Shown piece by piece: positions 16,783 to 25,297 of a stretch of DNA of 64,000 bases (positions are counted from its first letter, which is position 1; each line of letters starts with the position of its first letter). The position numbers and the translations under genes are program-made. The notes under the pieces are model-generated. The model did not search any database. It was not told the origin of the DNA and saw only the letters and a list, made by a program, of their open reading frames with translations. This DNA is from Novosphingobium panipatense (GTDB lineage Bacteria; Pseudomonadota; Alphaproteobacteria; Sphingomonadales; Sphingomonadaceae): NCBI RefSeq assembly GCF_002149965.1, contig NZ_MSQB01000008.1, positions 53,354-117,353 on the forward strand, written 5' to 3'.

Positions 16783-17271
16783 TCAGCCTGCCCGCTCCAT
16801 GAGCCAGTCGAAGCTCTTGCCGAGCAGTTCAGGCGAGAGTTCCTCCTGAAGCATGTCCTGCAGATCGGCCAAGGTCACGGCCGATAGCGACTGGCGCCAG
16901 GCTTCGTCGGCCCGCCACATGATGCGGGCGACGGCGCAGGGCCTGGCGTCGCATGCGCCCTTGGGTCGGCACGGGTTGTTGGCCCGGATCTCGCTGCACT
17001 GGAACGTGGATTTGCGGCCTTCCACGGCCTCCACCACATCGAGAAAGCTTATCTGCCCTGCCGTGCGCGCCAGCCGGTAGCCGCCGCTCGGGCCCAGCGT
17101 CGTATGGACCAGCCCGGCTTTCGACAGCGCTTGCAGGGCCTTGCCGAGATATTCCTTCGGCACCCCATGGAATTCGGACAGGCTGCGCGTGGAAAGATAG
17201 CGCCCTTCCGGCAGATTGCTCAGGACGGCGCAGCAGTGGAGAGCCCATTCCACCTGGTTCTTGAGGTTCAT
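16783..17271 (-). CDS. Rrf2 family transcriptional regulator with cysteine cluster
   Basis: 162 residues. A winged helix at about 1-70 (LKNQVEWALHCCAVLSNLPE, LSTRSLSEFHGVPKEYLGKA, GPSGGYRLAR) matches the Rrf2 family. Cysteines C92, C101, C107 and C112 follow in the dimerisation/sensor region, as in Fe-S or thiol-sensing members (IscR, NsrR, RirA), so it probably senses redox state, NO or iron-sulphur status. I chose ATG 17271 because the protein then starts at the conserved first helix; the frame extends 20 codons upstream. It is convergent with the AhpD-like gene and the likely ligand of the 16199-16243 repeat. A related ATCCGGTATCC lies upstream of its own start (17296-17306). Confidence 0.88.
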   Translation of the reverse strand: MNLKNQVEWALHCCAVLSNLPEGRYLSTRSLSEFHGVPKEYLGKALQALSKAGLVHTTLGPSGGYRLARTAGQISFLDVVEAVEGRKSTFQCSEIRANNPCRPKGACDARPCAVARIMWRADEAWRQSLSAVTLADLQDMLQEELSPELLGKSFDWLMERAG

Positions 17272-17370
17272 CGCAGGATCGGCTCGATTATGGACATCCG
17301 GTATCCTAGATGGGCGGTGCCGATTTGGCAACGCCGGGCGCCGAAGCGCGCCGATTTCTGCGCCTGAACA

Positions 17371-17392
17371 AAATGATCGCCAGCAATCATTT
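17371..17392. promoter_or_regulatory. Inverted repeat AAATGAT-N8-ATCATTT before haem receptor
   Basis: AAATGAT (17371-17377) and ATCATTT (17386-17392) form a dyad in the 194-base gap between the rrf2 gene and the haem receptor. The AT-rich half-sites resemble Fur half-sites, but the spacing is wider than usual. It may be a second iron-control element or a promoter dyad. Confidence 0.35.
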
Positions 17393-17433
17393 GTGCATTG
17401 AAATCCTTACGCGACATTGGGCACATACCGCTC

Positions 17434-17450
17434 CTGCGAATCATTAGCAG
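17434..17450. promoter_or_regulatory. Candidate Fur-type operator of the haem receptor
   Basis: CTGCGAATCATTAGCAG is a near-palindromic 17-mer ending 15 bases before the receptor ATG. It shares TGCGAA-N6-GCA with the feoA and siderophore-receptor upstream regions. Its position over the presumed transcription start fits repression by iron-loaded Fur (inference). Confidence 0.6.
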
Positions 17451-17465
17451 TAGAACGGAACATCA

Positions 17466-19697
17466 ATGACTTCTTCCCAACGGCGCGCTCTCCTTCGCGT
17501 GCTGAGACAGACTTCCGCACTCGGCGCCGCGGCGTTCTTCTGCGTCGGCGTGCAGGCACATGCGGCCGACGAGGCCGCCGCCAACGAGGACCCGGTGAAG
17601 CTCGGTTCGGTTCGCGTGGAAGATACCGCGATCGGCGATCAGCAGCAGGGCGTCGATCGCAATGCCGCAGGCAAGCCCGCCGTGCTCACCACCAGTACTT
17701 CGGCGGAAACCTTGCGTGACCGCATGGTCGACAATATCGCGGAATATGCGCGCCGCGTGGATGCCGGGGTCAATTTCAGCAGCAGCAACCAGAGCATCAA
17801 CATTCGCGGTCTCGATTCCAACCGCGTGCTGACCACGGTGGACGGCATCCGCCTGCCCTGGATGAACGACGGCGCGCGCGGGGTGCAGGGCGGCGTCGCG
17901 GCGTTCGACTTCAACTCTCTCAGCGCGATCGACGTGGTGAAGGGCGGGGATTCCAGCTATTTCGGCGCGGGCGCGCTGGGCGGCGTCTTCGCGGTGCGGA
18001 CACTCGATCCCGAGGATCTGCTGACGGACGGAAAGAAGCAGGGCGCGCTGGGCAAGGCGACCTATGACAGCGCCAGCGACAGCGTCTATCTCAACCAGGC
18101 CGCCGCGTTCCGTACCGGCGATACGCTGGTCCTGATCCAGGGCGGCTATCAGAACGGCCACGAGATCGAGAACCAGGGCAATATCGGCGGCACCGGCACC
18201 AGCCGCACCGAGAAGAATCCGGCCTCCTACGATCAGGAAAACCTGCTGGTGAAGGTCCACCAGTATCTTGGTGGCGGCCACCGTATCGGCCTGACCGGCG
18301 AGACCTTCAAGCGCAGCTATGACGAGAACACGCTGACCAGCATCGGCTCGACCTATTCGTCCTACGGCACGCTGGACCAGAACAAGCGCAAGCGCGTCGC
18401 CGGGACTTACGACTATCAGGCCGAAGGCGATGGCTTCGTGCAGGAGGCGCATCTGGTCGGCTACTGGCAGCGCCTGAACCTGCGCACCTACACGCAGGCC
18501 ATGCGGACCACCGCACCGATCGGCCAGTACGACCGCGACAGCGATCTTCAGGACGAATCCTGGGGCGCCAACGGTTCGATCATCGGCCGCGCGACAACGG
18601 GGGCGGTGCAGCACGCGATCAGTCTGGGCGGTGAAGTCTATGCGACCAAGACCAGCCAGTACGCCTCGGGCGTCGACAATTGCACGCCGGCGATCCGCTC
18701 CTGCTCGTTCCTGCACGTCAACCAGTCGGACATGCCCGATGTCGACGGGATCGACCTGGGCCTGTTCCTTCAGGATCGCATGACCTTCGGCGCGTTTCAC
18801 CTTACGCCGGGCATTCGTTTCGACTGGTATCGCCGCACCCCGCAGGAAACGCCGGGCTACACGGTCAATGCCGCTTATGAAGGCCTTCCTGCCCGTTCCA
18901 GCGATTCCCGCTTCTCGCCCAAGATCATGGCCGAGTACGACATCACGCCCAGCCTGACGGCCTATGCGCAATATGCCCAGGCCTTTCGCGCACCTTCCGC
19001 GACGGAGCTTTACCTGACCTATGGCGGCACCGGTTCCTACGTCAGTATCGGCAATCCCGATCTGAAGCCGGAGACGAGCAAGGGCTACGAAGTCGGGCTG
19101 AAGTTCGGCGATGCGAAGCGCGGTGCCAAGGTCAGCTTCTACGACAACTACTACCGCAACTTCATCGACACGATCACCACGACCGCGTCGGAAGCGGGCC
19201 TGAGCGGCAGCTATCCCTTCGGCGTGTTCAAGTACGTGAACCGTGCCCATGTCCGCATCTACGGCATCGAGGCCAGCGCGCAGTGGGCGCTGACCGACAA
19301 CTGGCGGGTCTGGGGCTCGATCGCCTATTCCCACGGCAAGGATACGGATGAGGACGTCTACCTCAATTCGATCCCGCCGCTGCGCGGGATTGCCGGGATC
19401 GGCTATAGCCAGACCCGCTTCGGCGCTGATCTTTCCGCCACCGTCGCGGCGAAGCGCAACAAGGTCGAGGATCCCAGCTCCACGATCAACAAGACGCCGG
19501 GCTATGGCATCGTCGATTTCACGGCCTGGGTGAAGCCGGGCCTGTTCGAAGGGCTGCGCTTCCAGGGCGGCGTGTACAACGTGCTCGACAAGACCTATTA
19601 CAATGCGCTCGACATTTCGGACAGCGCCACTGTCTCCCAGAGCTATTACAGCCAGCCTGGGCGGACCTACAAGGCGTCGATGATACTCGCGTTCTGA
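17466..19697 (+). CDS. TonB-dependent haem/haemoglobin-type receptor
   Basis: 743-residue outer membrane receptor. A signal peptide (to about AHAADEA) is followed by a plug domain with VDAGVNFSSSNQSINIRGLD, VLTTVDGIRLPWMNDG and GGDSSYFGAGALGGVFAVRT, and a barrel with FRAPSATELYLTYGGTG and a C-terminal phenylalanine. These segments fit the haemoglobin/transferrin/lactoferrin (HmuR/TdhR-like) receptor family. The next gene is a haem oxygenase, which makes haem the likely cargo. A candidate Fur box lies just upstream. No dedicated hmuTUV transporter adjoins it; the nearest ABC importer is at 61.7-64 kb. Confidence 0.9.
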   Translation: MTSSQRRALLRVLRQTSALGAAAFFCVGVQAHAADEAAANEDPVKLGSVRVEDTAIGDQQQGVDRNAAGKPAVLTTSTSAETLRDRMVDNIAEYARRVDAGVNFSSSNQSINIRGLDSNRVLTTVDGIRLPWMNDGARGVQGGVAAFDFNSLSAIDVVKGGDSSYFGAGALGGVFAVRTLDPEDLLTDGKKQGALGKATYDSASDSVYLNQAAAFRTGDTLVLIQGGYQNGHEIENQGNIGGTGTSRTEKNPASYDQENLLVKVHQYLGGGHRIGLTGETFKRSYDENTLTSIGSTYSSYGTLDQNKRKRVAGTYDYQAEGDGFVQEAHLVGYWQRLNLRTYTQAMRTTAPIGQYDRDSDLQDESWGANGSIIGRATTGAVQHAISLGGEVYATKTSQYASGVDNCTPAIRSCSFLHVNQSDMPDVDGIDLGLFLQDRMTFGAFHLTPGIRFDWYRRTPQETPGYTVNAAYEGLPARSSDSRFSPKIMAEYDITPSLTAYAQYAQAFRAPSATELYLTYGGTGSYVSIGNPDLKPETSKGYEVGLKFGDAKRGAKVSFYDNYYRNFIDTITTTASEAGLSGSYPFGVFKYVNRAHVRIYGIEASAQWALTDNWRVWGSIAYSHGKDTDEDVYLNSIPPLRGIAGIGYSQTRFGADLSATVAAKRNKVEDPSSTINKTPGYGIVDFTAWVKPGLFEGLRFQGGVYNVLDKTYYNALDISDSATVSQSYYSQPGRTYKASMILAF

Positions 19698-19783
19698 TCT
19701 CTGGTCCGGGTATGGGGGCAGTGGCGCCGCTCATACCCGGACCACGATCCGGTCTGCGAGAAGCAATGGAAGAAGGACAACCC

Positions 19784-20383
19784 ATGGATACGACACTTCA
19801 GGCCCCGGCCGAGGTCGGCCGCGCCAAGCGTCTGAAGGCGGCCACCACGGAAACCCACGATCGGCTGGACAAGCGGATCATGGCGGGAGAGCCGTTTGCC
19901 TCCGTCGGGAATTACGGCCGTTTCCTGGCCGTGCAATACCAGTTCCACCGCGACATCGACGCGCTTTACGACAACCGCGAACTGGCTGACCTCCTGCCGG
20001 ACCTGGCCGAACGCCGCCGGTTCGAGCAGATCGCGCAGGATCTCGGGGATCTGACGCTTGCAGTTCCCGAAAATGGCGAAGCGCCGCGCTTCGGGCCGGA
20101 CGGGGCAGATCTGCCGACGGCGCTCGGCTGGCTCTATGTCGCGGAAGGATCGAACCTCGGCGCGGCCTTTCTTTTCAAGATGGCGCGGGCGCTGGGCCTC
20201 GACGAGAACCGGGGCGCCCGCCATCTCGCCGGGCACCCTGACGGCCGGGCGCAGCACTGGCGCTCCTTTACGGGTGCGCTCGACGGTGTCGTGCTGGACG
20301 AAGCGGAAGAGGCCCGGGTGATCGACGGCGCCAATGCCGCGTTCCGGCGCGTCCATGCGCTGGTCGAACAGGAATATAGCTGA
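19784..20383 (+). CDS. hemO: Biliverdin-producing haem oxygenase
   Basis: 199-residue cytosolic enzyme that opens haem to biliverdin, CO and Fe(II), releasing iron taken up as haem. The proximal haem ligand is probably His25 in TTETHDRLD. The distal helix region shows GWLYVAEGSNLGAAFLF, a strong bacterial HemO/BphO signature. I prefer ATG 19784 because AGAAGGA lies seven bases upstream; an in-frame ATG at 19766 is a weaker choice. It follows the haem receptor by 86 bases on the same strand, so receptor and oxygenase form an iron-from-haem unit under the same Fur-like site. No phytochrome gene adjoins it, arguing for iron release rather than chromophore supply. Confidence 0.9.
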   Translation: MDTTLQAPAEVGRAKRLKAATTETHDRLDKRIMAGEPFASVGNYGRFLAVQYQFHRDIDALYDNRELADLLPDLAERRRFEQIAQDLGDLTLAVPENGEAPRFGPDGADLPTALGWLYVAEGSNLGAAFLFKMARALGLDENRGARHLAGHPDGRAQHWRSFTGALDGVVLDEAEEARVIDGANAAFRRVHALVEQEYS

Positions 20384-20401
20384 AGCTGAAAAACGGGTGC
20401 G

Positions 20402-21565
20402 TCAGGGTTGCATGAGCAATCGGCTGACGCCGCGTGAAACCAGGGGCAGCCGGGCGGCTGCCCTCAGCCCGGCATGGCGTACCGCGCGCGCAGCCGGGTG
20501 CTCTGCCGTATAGAGCCCGACGATCATGTTCGTGGCGGTGTAGATGGGGCGGCTCGCCAGTCTGTGGGTGGCCTCGTAGCGGCGCAGCAGCAGCGAACTG
20601 CCGATATCCTTGCCCTGCCGCGCTGCATCCGCAACGAGCGTGCCGAGCAGGCAGGCGCTGGCCAGCCCCAGGTTGAATCCATGGGCCGTCACCGGGTGCA
20701 TGCCTACCGCCGCATCGCCGATCAGGGCGGCGCGGGGCGCGGCGAAGTGGCGCGCATAAGTCGTCGCCAGCGGATAGACATGCGCCGGGCCGACAAGGTC
20801 CATCCGGCCCAGCCTTCCCTCGTAGCGCCGCGTCAGTTCCCCGCCCAGCGCTGCGGGATCGAGCGCGGCGAGGTACGCGATTTCTTCGCTGGGCAAAGTC
20901 AGGACCGCGGAGGACTGGCGGCCGTTTAGCGGCAGCATCGCGATCGTCTGGCCATGGTCGAACCATTCGGTGGCCACGCCGCCGTGATCGCCGTCATGGG
21001 CGACACGGCAGACGAGCATGGCGCGCTCCAGCCTGTTCACTTCCGCGCCGATGCCGAGTTGGTCGCGCACGAACGAGAAGCGCGAATCCGCGCCGACCAG
21101 CAGCGGCGCGCGCAGTTCCTCGCCATCTTCACAGCGGATCGAGACGGCGCGAGGCCCTCTGCCGATCGCGGCGATGGAGCGCTCCGGGAGGATATCGACA
21201 CCGGGAAGGGCTTCCACCACTTCGAACAGCGCGCGGCGGATGAGGTGATTGGATACGAGATGGCCGAGGCGCTCCTCGGCGCCGCTTCCGAACGAGAGCG
21301 CGAATGGCGACCCGCCGTTCAGCACGCGCGCTTCCCGCAAGGGCGCGATGCCGTCCGCCGCGATGCGCTCCCAGGCGCCTAGAGCGCGCAGTTCGCGGAC
21401 GGAGCGATGGGTGAGCGCGATCTCGCGGCCGTCCACGGTGGGTGAGGCGATGGCTGCGAGCGGCTGGCGCTCGACCAAGGCGATCCGCAGGCCCGAACCT
21501 GCAAGCGCCGCTGCAAGGGCCAGTCCGGCGGGGCCGGCGCCCACTATCACCACGTCATGCGTCAT
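20402..21565 (-). CDS. ubiM: UbiH/COQ6 family FAD hydroxylase, probably UbiM
   Basis: 388-residue flavin monooxygenase of ubiquinone synthesis. The N-terminal dinucleotide-binding motif is VVIVGAGPAGLALAAAL. The second FAD motif is ALIGDAAVGMHPVTAHGFNLG, whose VTAHGFN form fits UbiM better than UbiH/UbiF (GQGxN), as far as I recall that family. UbiM members hydroxylate one or more ring positions. The start is uncertain: ATG 21565 gives the shortest form, but ATG 21580 and 21583 are possible and none has a strong ribosome site. It is convergent with haem oxygenase. Confidence 0.82.
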   Translation of the reverse strand: MTHDVVIVGAGPAGLALAAALAGSGLRIALVERQPLAAIASPTVDGREIALTHRSVRELRALGAWERIAADGIAPLREARVLNGGSPFALSFGSGAEERLGHLVSNHLIRRALFEVVEALPGVDILPERSIAAIGRGPRAVSIRCEDGEELRAPLLVGADSRFSFVRDQLGIGAEVNRLERAMLVCRVAHDGDHGGVATEWFDHGQTIAMLPLNGRQSSAVLTLPSEEIAYLAALDPAALGGELTRRYEGRLGRMDLVGPAHVYPLATTYARHFAAPRAALIGDAAVGMHPVTAHGFNLGLASACLLGTLVADAARQGKDIGSSLLLRRYEATHRLASRPIYTATNMIVGLYTAEHPAARAVRHAGLRAAARLPLVSRGVSRLLMQP

Positions 21566-21637
21566 CTTCGATCGTTCCATCATGCTGCCGGCCCGCTCAT
21601 GCGCGATCCTGATTGCGGGCGACATGATTCAGGTCAA

Positions 21638-23167
21638 TCACGCCGCTTCCTGTTGCCGCTCCGGTTCCTTTTCGGGCGCATGGCCGGAAATTTCCGCCCC
21701 GGCATCGGGGGCGAAGCGCAAGTTCCAGAACGTCGCCGTCAGCGAGATCGCCGTCACCACCCAGAACGCGATCGAGAAATCGGTGAGCGAGGGGGCGGCA
21801 TTGCCGTTCGCCATCATGGCCAGGTGCAGGGCCATGGCCGCCACGCAGATCCCCAGTGACAGCATGAGCTGCTGGAAGGTGGAATAGAAGGCCGTCGCGC
21901 GGCTCATCTGCTTCTTGTCGATGCCGTCGTAGGCGATGGTGTTGTAGGCGGTGAACTGGAAGGACATGAAGAAGCCCGAAAGCCCCAGTACGCAGAACAT
22001 CGCCCAGACCGGCCAGCTCGGCTGGAACAGACCGCAGACCGCGTAACCGGCGGTGGCGATCACGCCGTTCCATACGAGCGCGCGGCGGAAGCCGAACCGG
22101 CGCAGCACGCGCGGCGCGAAGCTCTTCATGGCCAGCGAGCCGATCGCGGTGGCCACGGTGATCGTGCCGCTACGCGCGGCAGAGAACCCGAAGCCGACCT
22201 GCATCATCAGCGGCAGCAGGAATGGCTGCGCGCCCTGGGTGATGCGCGTGATCGAACCCGCTATCACCGAAAGGCGGAACGTCTCGTCCTTCAGCAGCGA
22301 AAGGTCCAGAATGGCGTTCTCACGCTTGCGGGCGTGGAGCACGTAGAGCAGGCCGGTGACCAGCCCCACCGCGATCAGCGCGGCGGCCATCGTGCTTTCG
22401 CCGGGGCGGCTCACCATCTCGAAGCCGAACAGCAGGCAGCCGAGCGATAGACCGCTCAGGACAAAGCCCAGGGTATCGAAGCGGGCGGGCTCGTCCTCGC
22501 GGATATTGGCGATGAACCGGCCAACCAGATAGAAGCCAAGGAAGCCCATCGGCAGGTTGATGTAGAAGATCCAGCGCCAGTCGAGATACGTCACGATGAA
22601 CCCGCCCAGCGGCGGGCCGATGATCGGGCCGATCAGCGCGGGCACCAGCAGCCAGGACATGGCATTGACCATGTCCTGCTTGGCCACGGAGCGCAGCAGC
22701 ACCAGCCTGCCGACCGGGATCATCATCGCACCGCCCACGCCTTGGATGAAGCGCGAGGCCACCATCATTTCCAGCGTTACCGACTGGCCGCAGGCAAGGC
22801 TGCCGAGGACGAAGAGGAAGATCGCGGCGCGGAATACCGTTCGCGATCCGAAGCGATCGGCGATCGTGCCGGACGCCGGGATGAACACCGCCAGCGCGAG
22901 AAGATAGGACGTCAGGGCGACGCTCATTTCCTGCGGGCGCACACCGAAATCGCGCGCCATGGTGGGCAGGGCCGTGGCGAGGACGGTGGAGTCCACGAAT
23001 TCCATGAACAGGGCCGAGGCGATGATCAGCGCCACCAGCCGGTAGTTCGCTCCCGATTCCGCAGGGCCTTCGTCGCGCGTCTTGGCGATCGAACCGGCGG
23101 CGGGCACGATGCCGTCGCGCACTTCCGCATTGACCGAAGCAATGCCGCGACGACGCGGCCTCAACAT
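21638..23167 (-). CDS. DHA2 family (EmrB/QacA-like) multidrug efflux MFS transporter
   Basis: Inner-membrane proton antiporter of about 509 residues with the hydrophobic pattern of 14 helices. Typical motifs are FMEFVDSTVLATALPTMARD in helix 1, ADRFGSRTVFR (motif A) and the motif C-like LVPALIGPIIGPPLGGFI. Such pumps usually work with an EmrA-type membrane fusion protein, and none is next to it, so it may act alone. ATG 23167 (MLRPRRRG) is my choice, but the frame is open to 23263 and the true start is unclear. It lies 72 bases upstream of the UbiM-type gene on the same strand. Confidence 0.87.
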   Translation of the reverse strand: MLRPRRRGIASVNAEVRDGIVPAAGSIAKTRDEGPAESGANYRLVALIIASALFMEFVDSTVLATALPTMARDFGVRPQEMSVALTSYLLALAVFIPASGTIADRFGSRTVFRAAIFLFVLGSLACGQSVTLEMMVASRFIQGVGGAMMIPVGRLVLLRSVAKQDMVNAMSWLLVPALIGPIIGPPLGGFIVTYLDWRWIFYINLPMGFLGFYLVGRFIANIREDEPARFDTLGFVLSGLSLGCLLFGFEMVSRPGESTMAAALIAVGLVTGLLYVLHARKRENAILDLSLLKDETFRLSVIAGSITRITQGAQPFLLPLMMQVGFGFSAARSGTITVATAIGSLAMKSFAPRVLRRFGFRRALVWNGVIATAGYAVCGLFQPSWPVWAMFCVLGLSGFFMSFQFTAYNTIAYDGIDKKQMSRATAFYSTFQQLMLSLGICVAAMALHLAMMANGNAAPSLTDFSIAFWVVTAISLTATFWNLRFAPDAGAEISGHAPEKEPERQQEAA

Positions 23168-23396
23168 GGGGCCTGCGTGCTTGGGGGGAGAAATGGCATG
23201 GGCAACTTTCGTATTCGCGGACTTGTAAGATCCCCTCCGCCCAGCAGGCCGTCCATCTGTCACGCGGGCGTGCCGATGGAATTCATATAGGCAACTGACC
23301 GTGAATTGGAACCCGTCGTCTTGACGGCGCGTGAGTGCCGGGGATCCTGCCTTAGTATGCCTATGCGACAGAGCGTGGGCAGGCTATTTCGGCCGT

Positions 23397-23540
23397 ATGT
23401 CCCGCAGTTTTCTGATCCTTATGGCTTGCATCCCGGCGCTGGGCGGCTGCGATTTCATGCCGTCGTTTGAAAAAACGACACCGGACATGGCGCGAAACGC
23501 CATCGAGGTCTGCGGCACCGCAGCGGACGGCATTGCCTGA
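23397..23540 (+). CDS. Small putative lipoprotein
   Basis: 47 residues beginning MSRSFLILMACIPALGGCDF, a compact lipoprotein signal peptide with lipobox LGGC. The mature part is only about 30 residues (TTPDMARNAIEVCGTAADGIA and so on). It resembles the tiny lipoproteins found next to unrelated genes in many proteobacteria, but I recognise no family. The ribosome site is weak (AGG 15 bases upstream). It stands alone between a divergent efflux gene and a convergent exported protein, so the call rests mainly on the signal sequence. Confidence 0.45.
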   Translation: MSRSFLILMACIPALGGCDFMPSFEKTTPDMARNAIEVCGTAADGIA

Positions 23541-23625
23541 GAGATCACCGAAGAGGGCGCCTTCGCTTTCGGAAGAAGGTCGCCCGAGACTTTCGCTTGG
23601 GAGAGCGGCGCCGCATGAGGGCGCC

Positions 23626-24315
23626 CTAGTCGGCAATCTTTCCGAACGGCAGCAGCTTGCGCGAAAGGCGGGCGGCGGACTTTCCGTCGTTGGCGCGCAG
23701 GGAGGGCAGGATGCTGAGGGCGGCGCGCTTCATCTGGGCATCCAGCGCGGTCGGCGCGGGGGCGGCTGCGGCGGTTTCCGCCAGGCGGCGCGCCTGCGCG
23801 ACCTCGCCCTCGTCTTTGCGAATGCGCATCAGAGCGGCGAGACCGGGATAGAAGGCCCGGTTCCCACCAAGCGTCAGGGCGCGGCTCAGCGCCGCCTCGC
23901 CCGCTTCGGCCTTGGCGCCGAGCACGGTGCGGGCGACGAGACCGCCAAGCTGGTCGATTGCGTCGAGATGCCAGCCGGCAATGACCATCTGTGCTTCCGC
24001 GTCGCGCGGGTTCTGCGCCGCCAGCCGCTGGAACACCGCCAGCGAGGCCCGCGCATCGGTGCGGCTGCGCGTCAGCTTGGCGCGGTAGCCCACGGCGATG
24101 GCGCGCTGGAGCGTGGCTTCATGATCGCCCGGCCGGGCCACGAGGATGCGGTCCGATTCCGCGATGGCCTGACCGATCAGGGCCAGCGCCTTTTTCTTGT
24201 CGGGTGCCTGGAATGCGGCCGTGGTAAGAAGTTCGCGCGGCGTATCGGCGAGCGCTGCAGGCGCAATGACCGCAGCGACCATGGCGCTTACGGCTAACAT
24301 CGTCGAATGGAACAC
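23626..24315 (-). CDS. Exported TPR-like helical protein of unknown function
   Basis: 229 residues. The GTG at 24315 is preferred because AGGAG lies six bases upstream; the protein then starts with a signal peptide (MLAVSAMVAAVIAPAALADT). The mature part is a series of alanine-rich amphipathic helices (DHEATLQRAIAVGYRAKL, ARASLAVFQRLAAQNPRDAEAQ, EAALSRALTLGGNRAFY), suggesting degenerate tetratricopeptide repeats. It is probably periplasmic and a scaffold-type protein. A 14-bp tandem repeat lies 57-98 bases upstream of the start. I cannot name a role. Confidence 0.72.
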   Translation of the reverse strand: MFHSTMLAVSAMVAAVIAPAALADTPRELLTTAAFQAPDKKKALALIGQAIAESDRILVARPGDHEATLQRAIAVGYRAKLTRSRTDARASLAVFQRLAAQNPRDAEAQMVIAGWHLDAIDQLGGLVARTVLGAKAEAGEAALSRALTLGGNRAFYPGLAALMRIRKDEGEVAQARRLAETAAAAPAPTALDAQMKRAALSILPSLRANDGKSAARLSRKLLPFGKIAD

Positions 24316-24371
24316 GTTTTCTCCTGACAAGCACCTCGAAACGGCAGCATGACGTATCGCCGTCTGCAAGG

Positions 24372-24413
24372 CCAGTGCCTTATCGCCAGTGCCTTATCGT
24401 AAGCGCCTTATCA
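24372..24413. repeat. Three-copy 14-bp tandem repeat
   Basis: CCAGTGCCTTATCG occurs exactly twice (24372-24385, 24386-24399), followed by a diverged third copy TAAGCGCCTTATCA (24400-24413). It sits in the gap between the glpR stop and the upstream end of the exported TPR-like gene. It could be slippage, or a regulator array for that gene. Confidence 0.8.
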
Positions 24414-24449
24414 GGAGTGCTGCATGGAGTTGACCGTCCGGTGTGAAAA

Positions 24450-25247
24450 TCAGGTCAGCTGCGTCTCGATGATGTTCACGCCGGCGCGCTCGCAGGCGCT
24501 GCGCAAGTCGGGATCGGCGATGCGGTCGCAGACCAGGAAGTCGATCGCTTCCATGCCGCAGACCCGCACCGGCGCCGAGCGGCCGACTTTCGAGGAATCC
24601 GCGACGAGGATCACTTTTCGCGCATTGCGGATGATGGTTTGCGAAACTTCCACTTCGTCGATCGCGAAATCGAGCAGGCTGCCGTCGGTATCGAGCGCGG
24701 AGATGCCGATCAGCGCGTAATCGACCCGGAAATTCTCGATGAAGCGCATGGCAAGCGCGCCGACCACGGCCCGGTCGCCGGTCCGAACTTTGCCGCCGAC
24801 GCTGACGAGTTCCAGCGCGGGATGGCTGGACAGGGTGTCGATGACGTTGAGGTTGTTGGAGATCACCATGAGGTTGCGATGGTGCGTGAAGTTCGCCGCG
24901 ACCGCCTCCGTCGTGGTGCCGATATTGATGAACAGAGAGGCACCGTCCGGGATCAGCGCGGCGGCGGCGGCGCCGATCCGCGCTTTGGCATCCGAGGCGA
25001 CGTCGCGGCGCTTGTCGTAGGCAAGGTTGTCCACGCCCGAAGTGATCAGCGCGCCGCCATGCACGCGCGAGAGCAGCGACTGGCCTGCAAGCACGTTCAG
25101 GTCCTTGCGGATCGTCTGCGGTGTCACGCCGAGCCGCTCGGCGAGATCGTCCACGCTGACGCTGCCTGCCCCGCGCGCGATTTCCAGGATATGGGCGCGG
25201 CGCTGGGCCACGATATCGCCGTTGCTCTCCGCCGTGGTCTCGATCAT
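24450..25247 (-). CDS. glpR: DeoR/GlpR family regulator of glycerol genes
   Basis: 265 residues. The N-terminal DeoR helix-turn-helix is clear (RRAHILEIARGAGSVSVDDL, LGVTPQTIRKDLNVL, LLSRVHGGA). The C-terminal DeoRC sugar-phosphate sensor domain shows INIGTTTEAVA and KVILVADSSKVG. GlpR is the glycerol-3-phosphate-responsive repressor of glp genes in many bacteria. It lies 50 bases downstream of glpD on the same strand and next to divergent glpF-glpK, which fixes the likely target. A candidate operator is at 26902-26930. Confidence 0.9.
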   Translation of the reverse strand: MIETTAESNGDIVAQRRAHILEIARGAGSVSVDDLAERLGVTPQTIRKDLNVLAGQSLLSRVHGGALITSGVDNLAYDKRRDVASDAKARIGAAAAALIPDGASLFINIGTTTEAVAANFTHHRNLMVISNNLNVIDTLSSHPALELVSVGGKVRTGDRAVVGALAMRFIENFRVDYALIGISALDTDGSLLDFAIDEVEVSQTIIRNARKVILVADSSKVGRSAPVRVCGMEAIDFLVCDRIADPDLRSACERAGVNIIETQLT

Positions 25248-25297
25248 GGCTCTCCCCCGTTCCGAATTCAGGCTTTAGCGCGGCCGGGGCGCATCGA

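Noticed and set aside
17463-19334. 623-codon open frame on the minus strand
   Set aside because: Shadow of the haem receptor gene; no recognisable motif.
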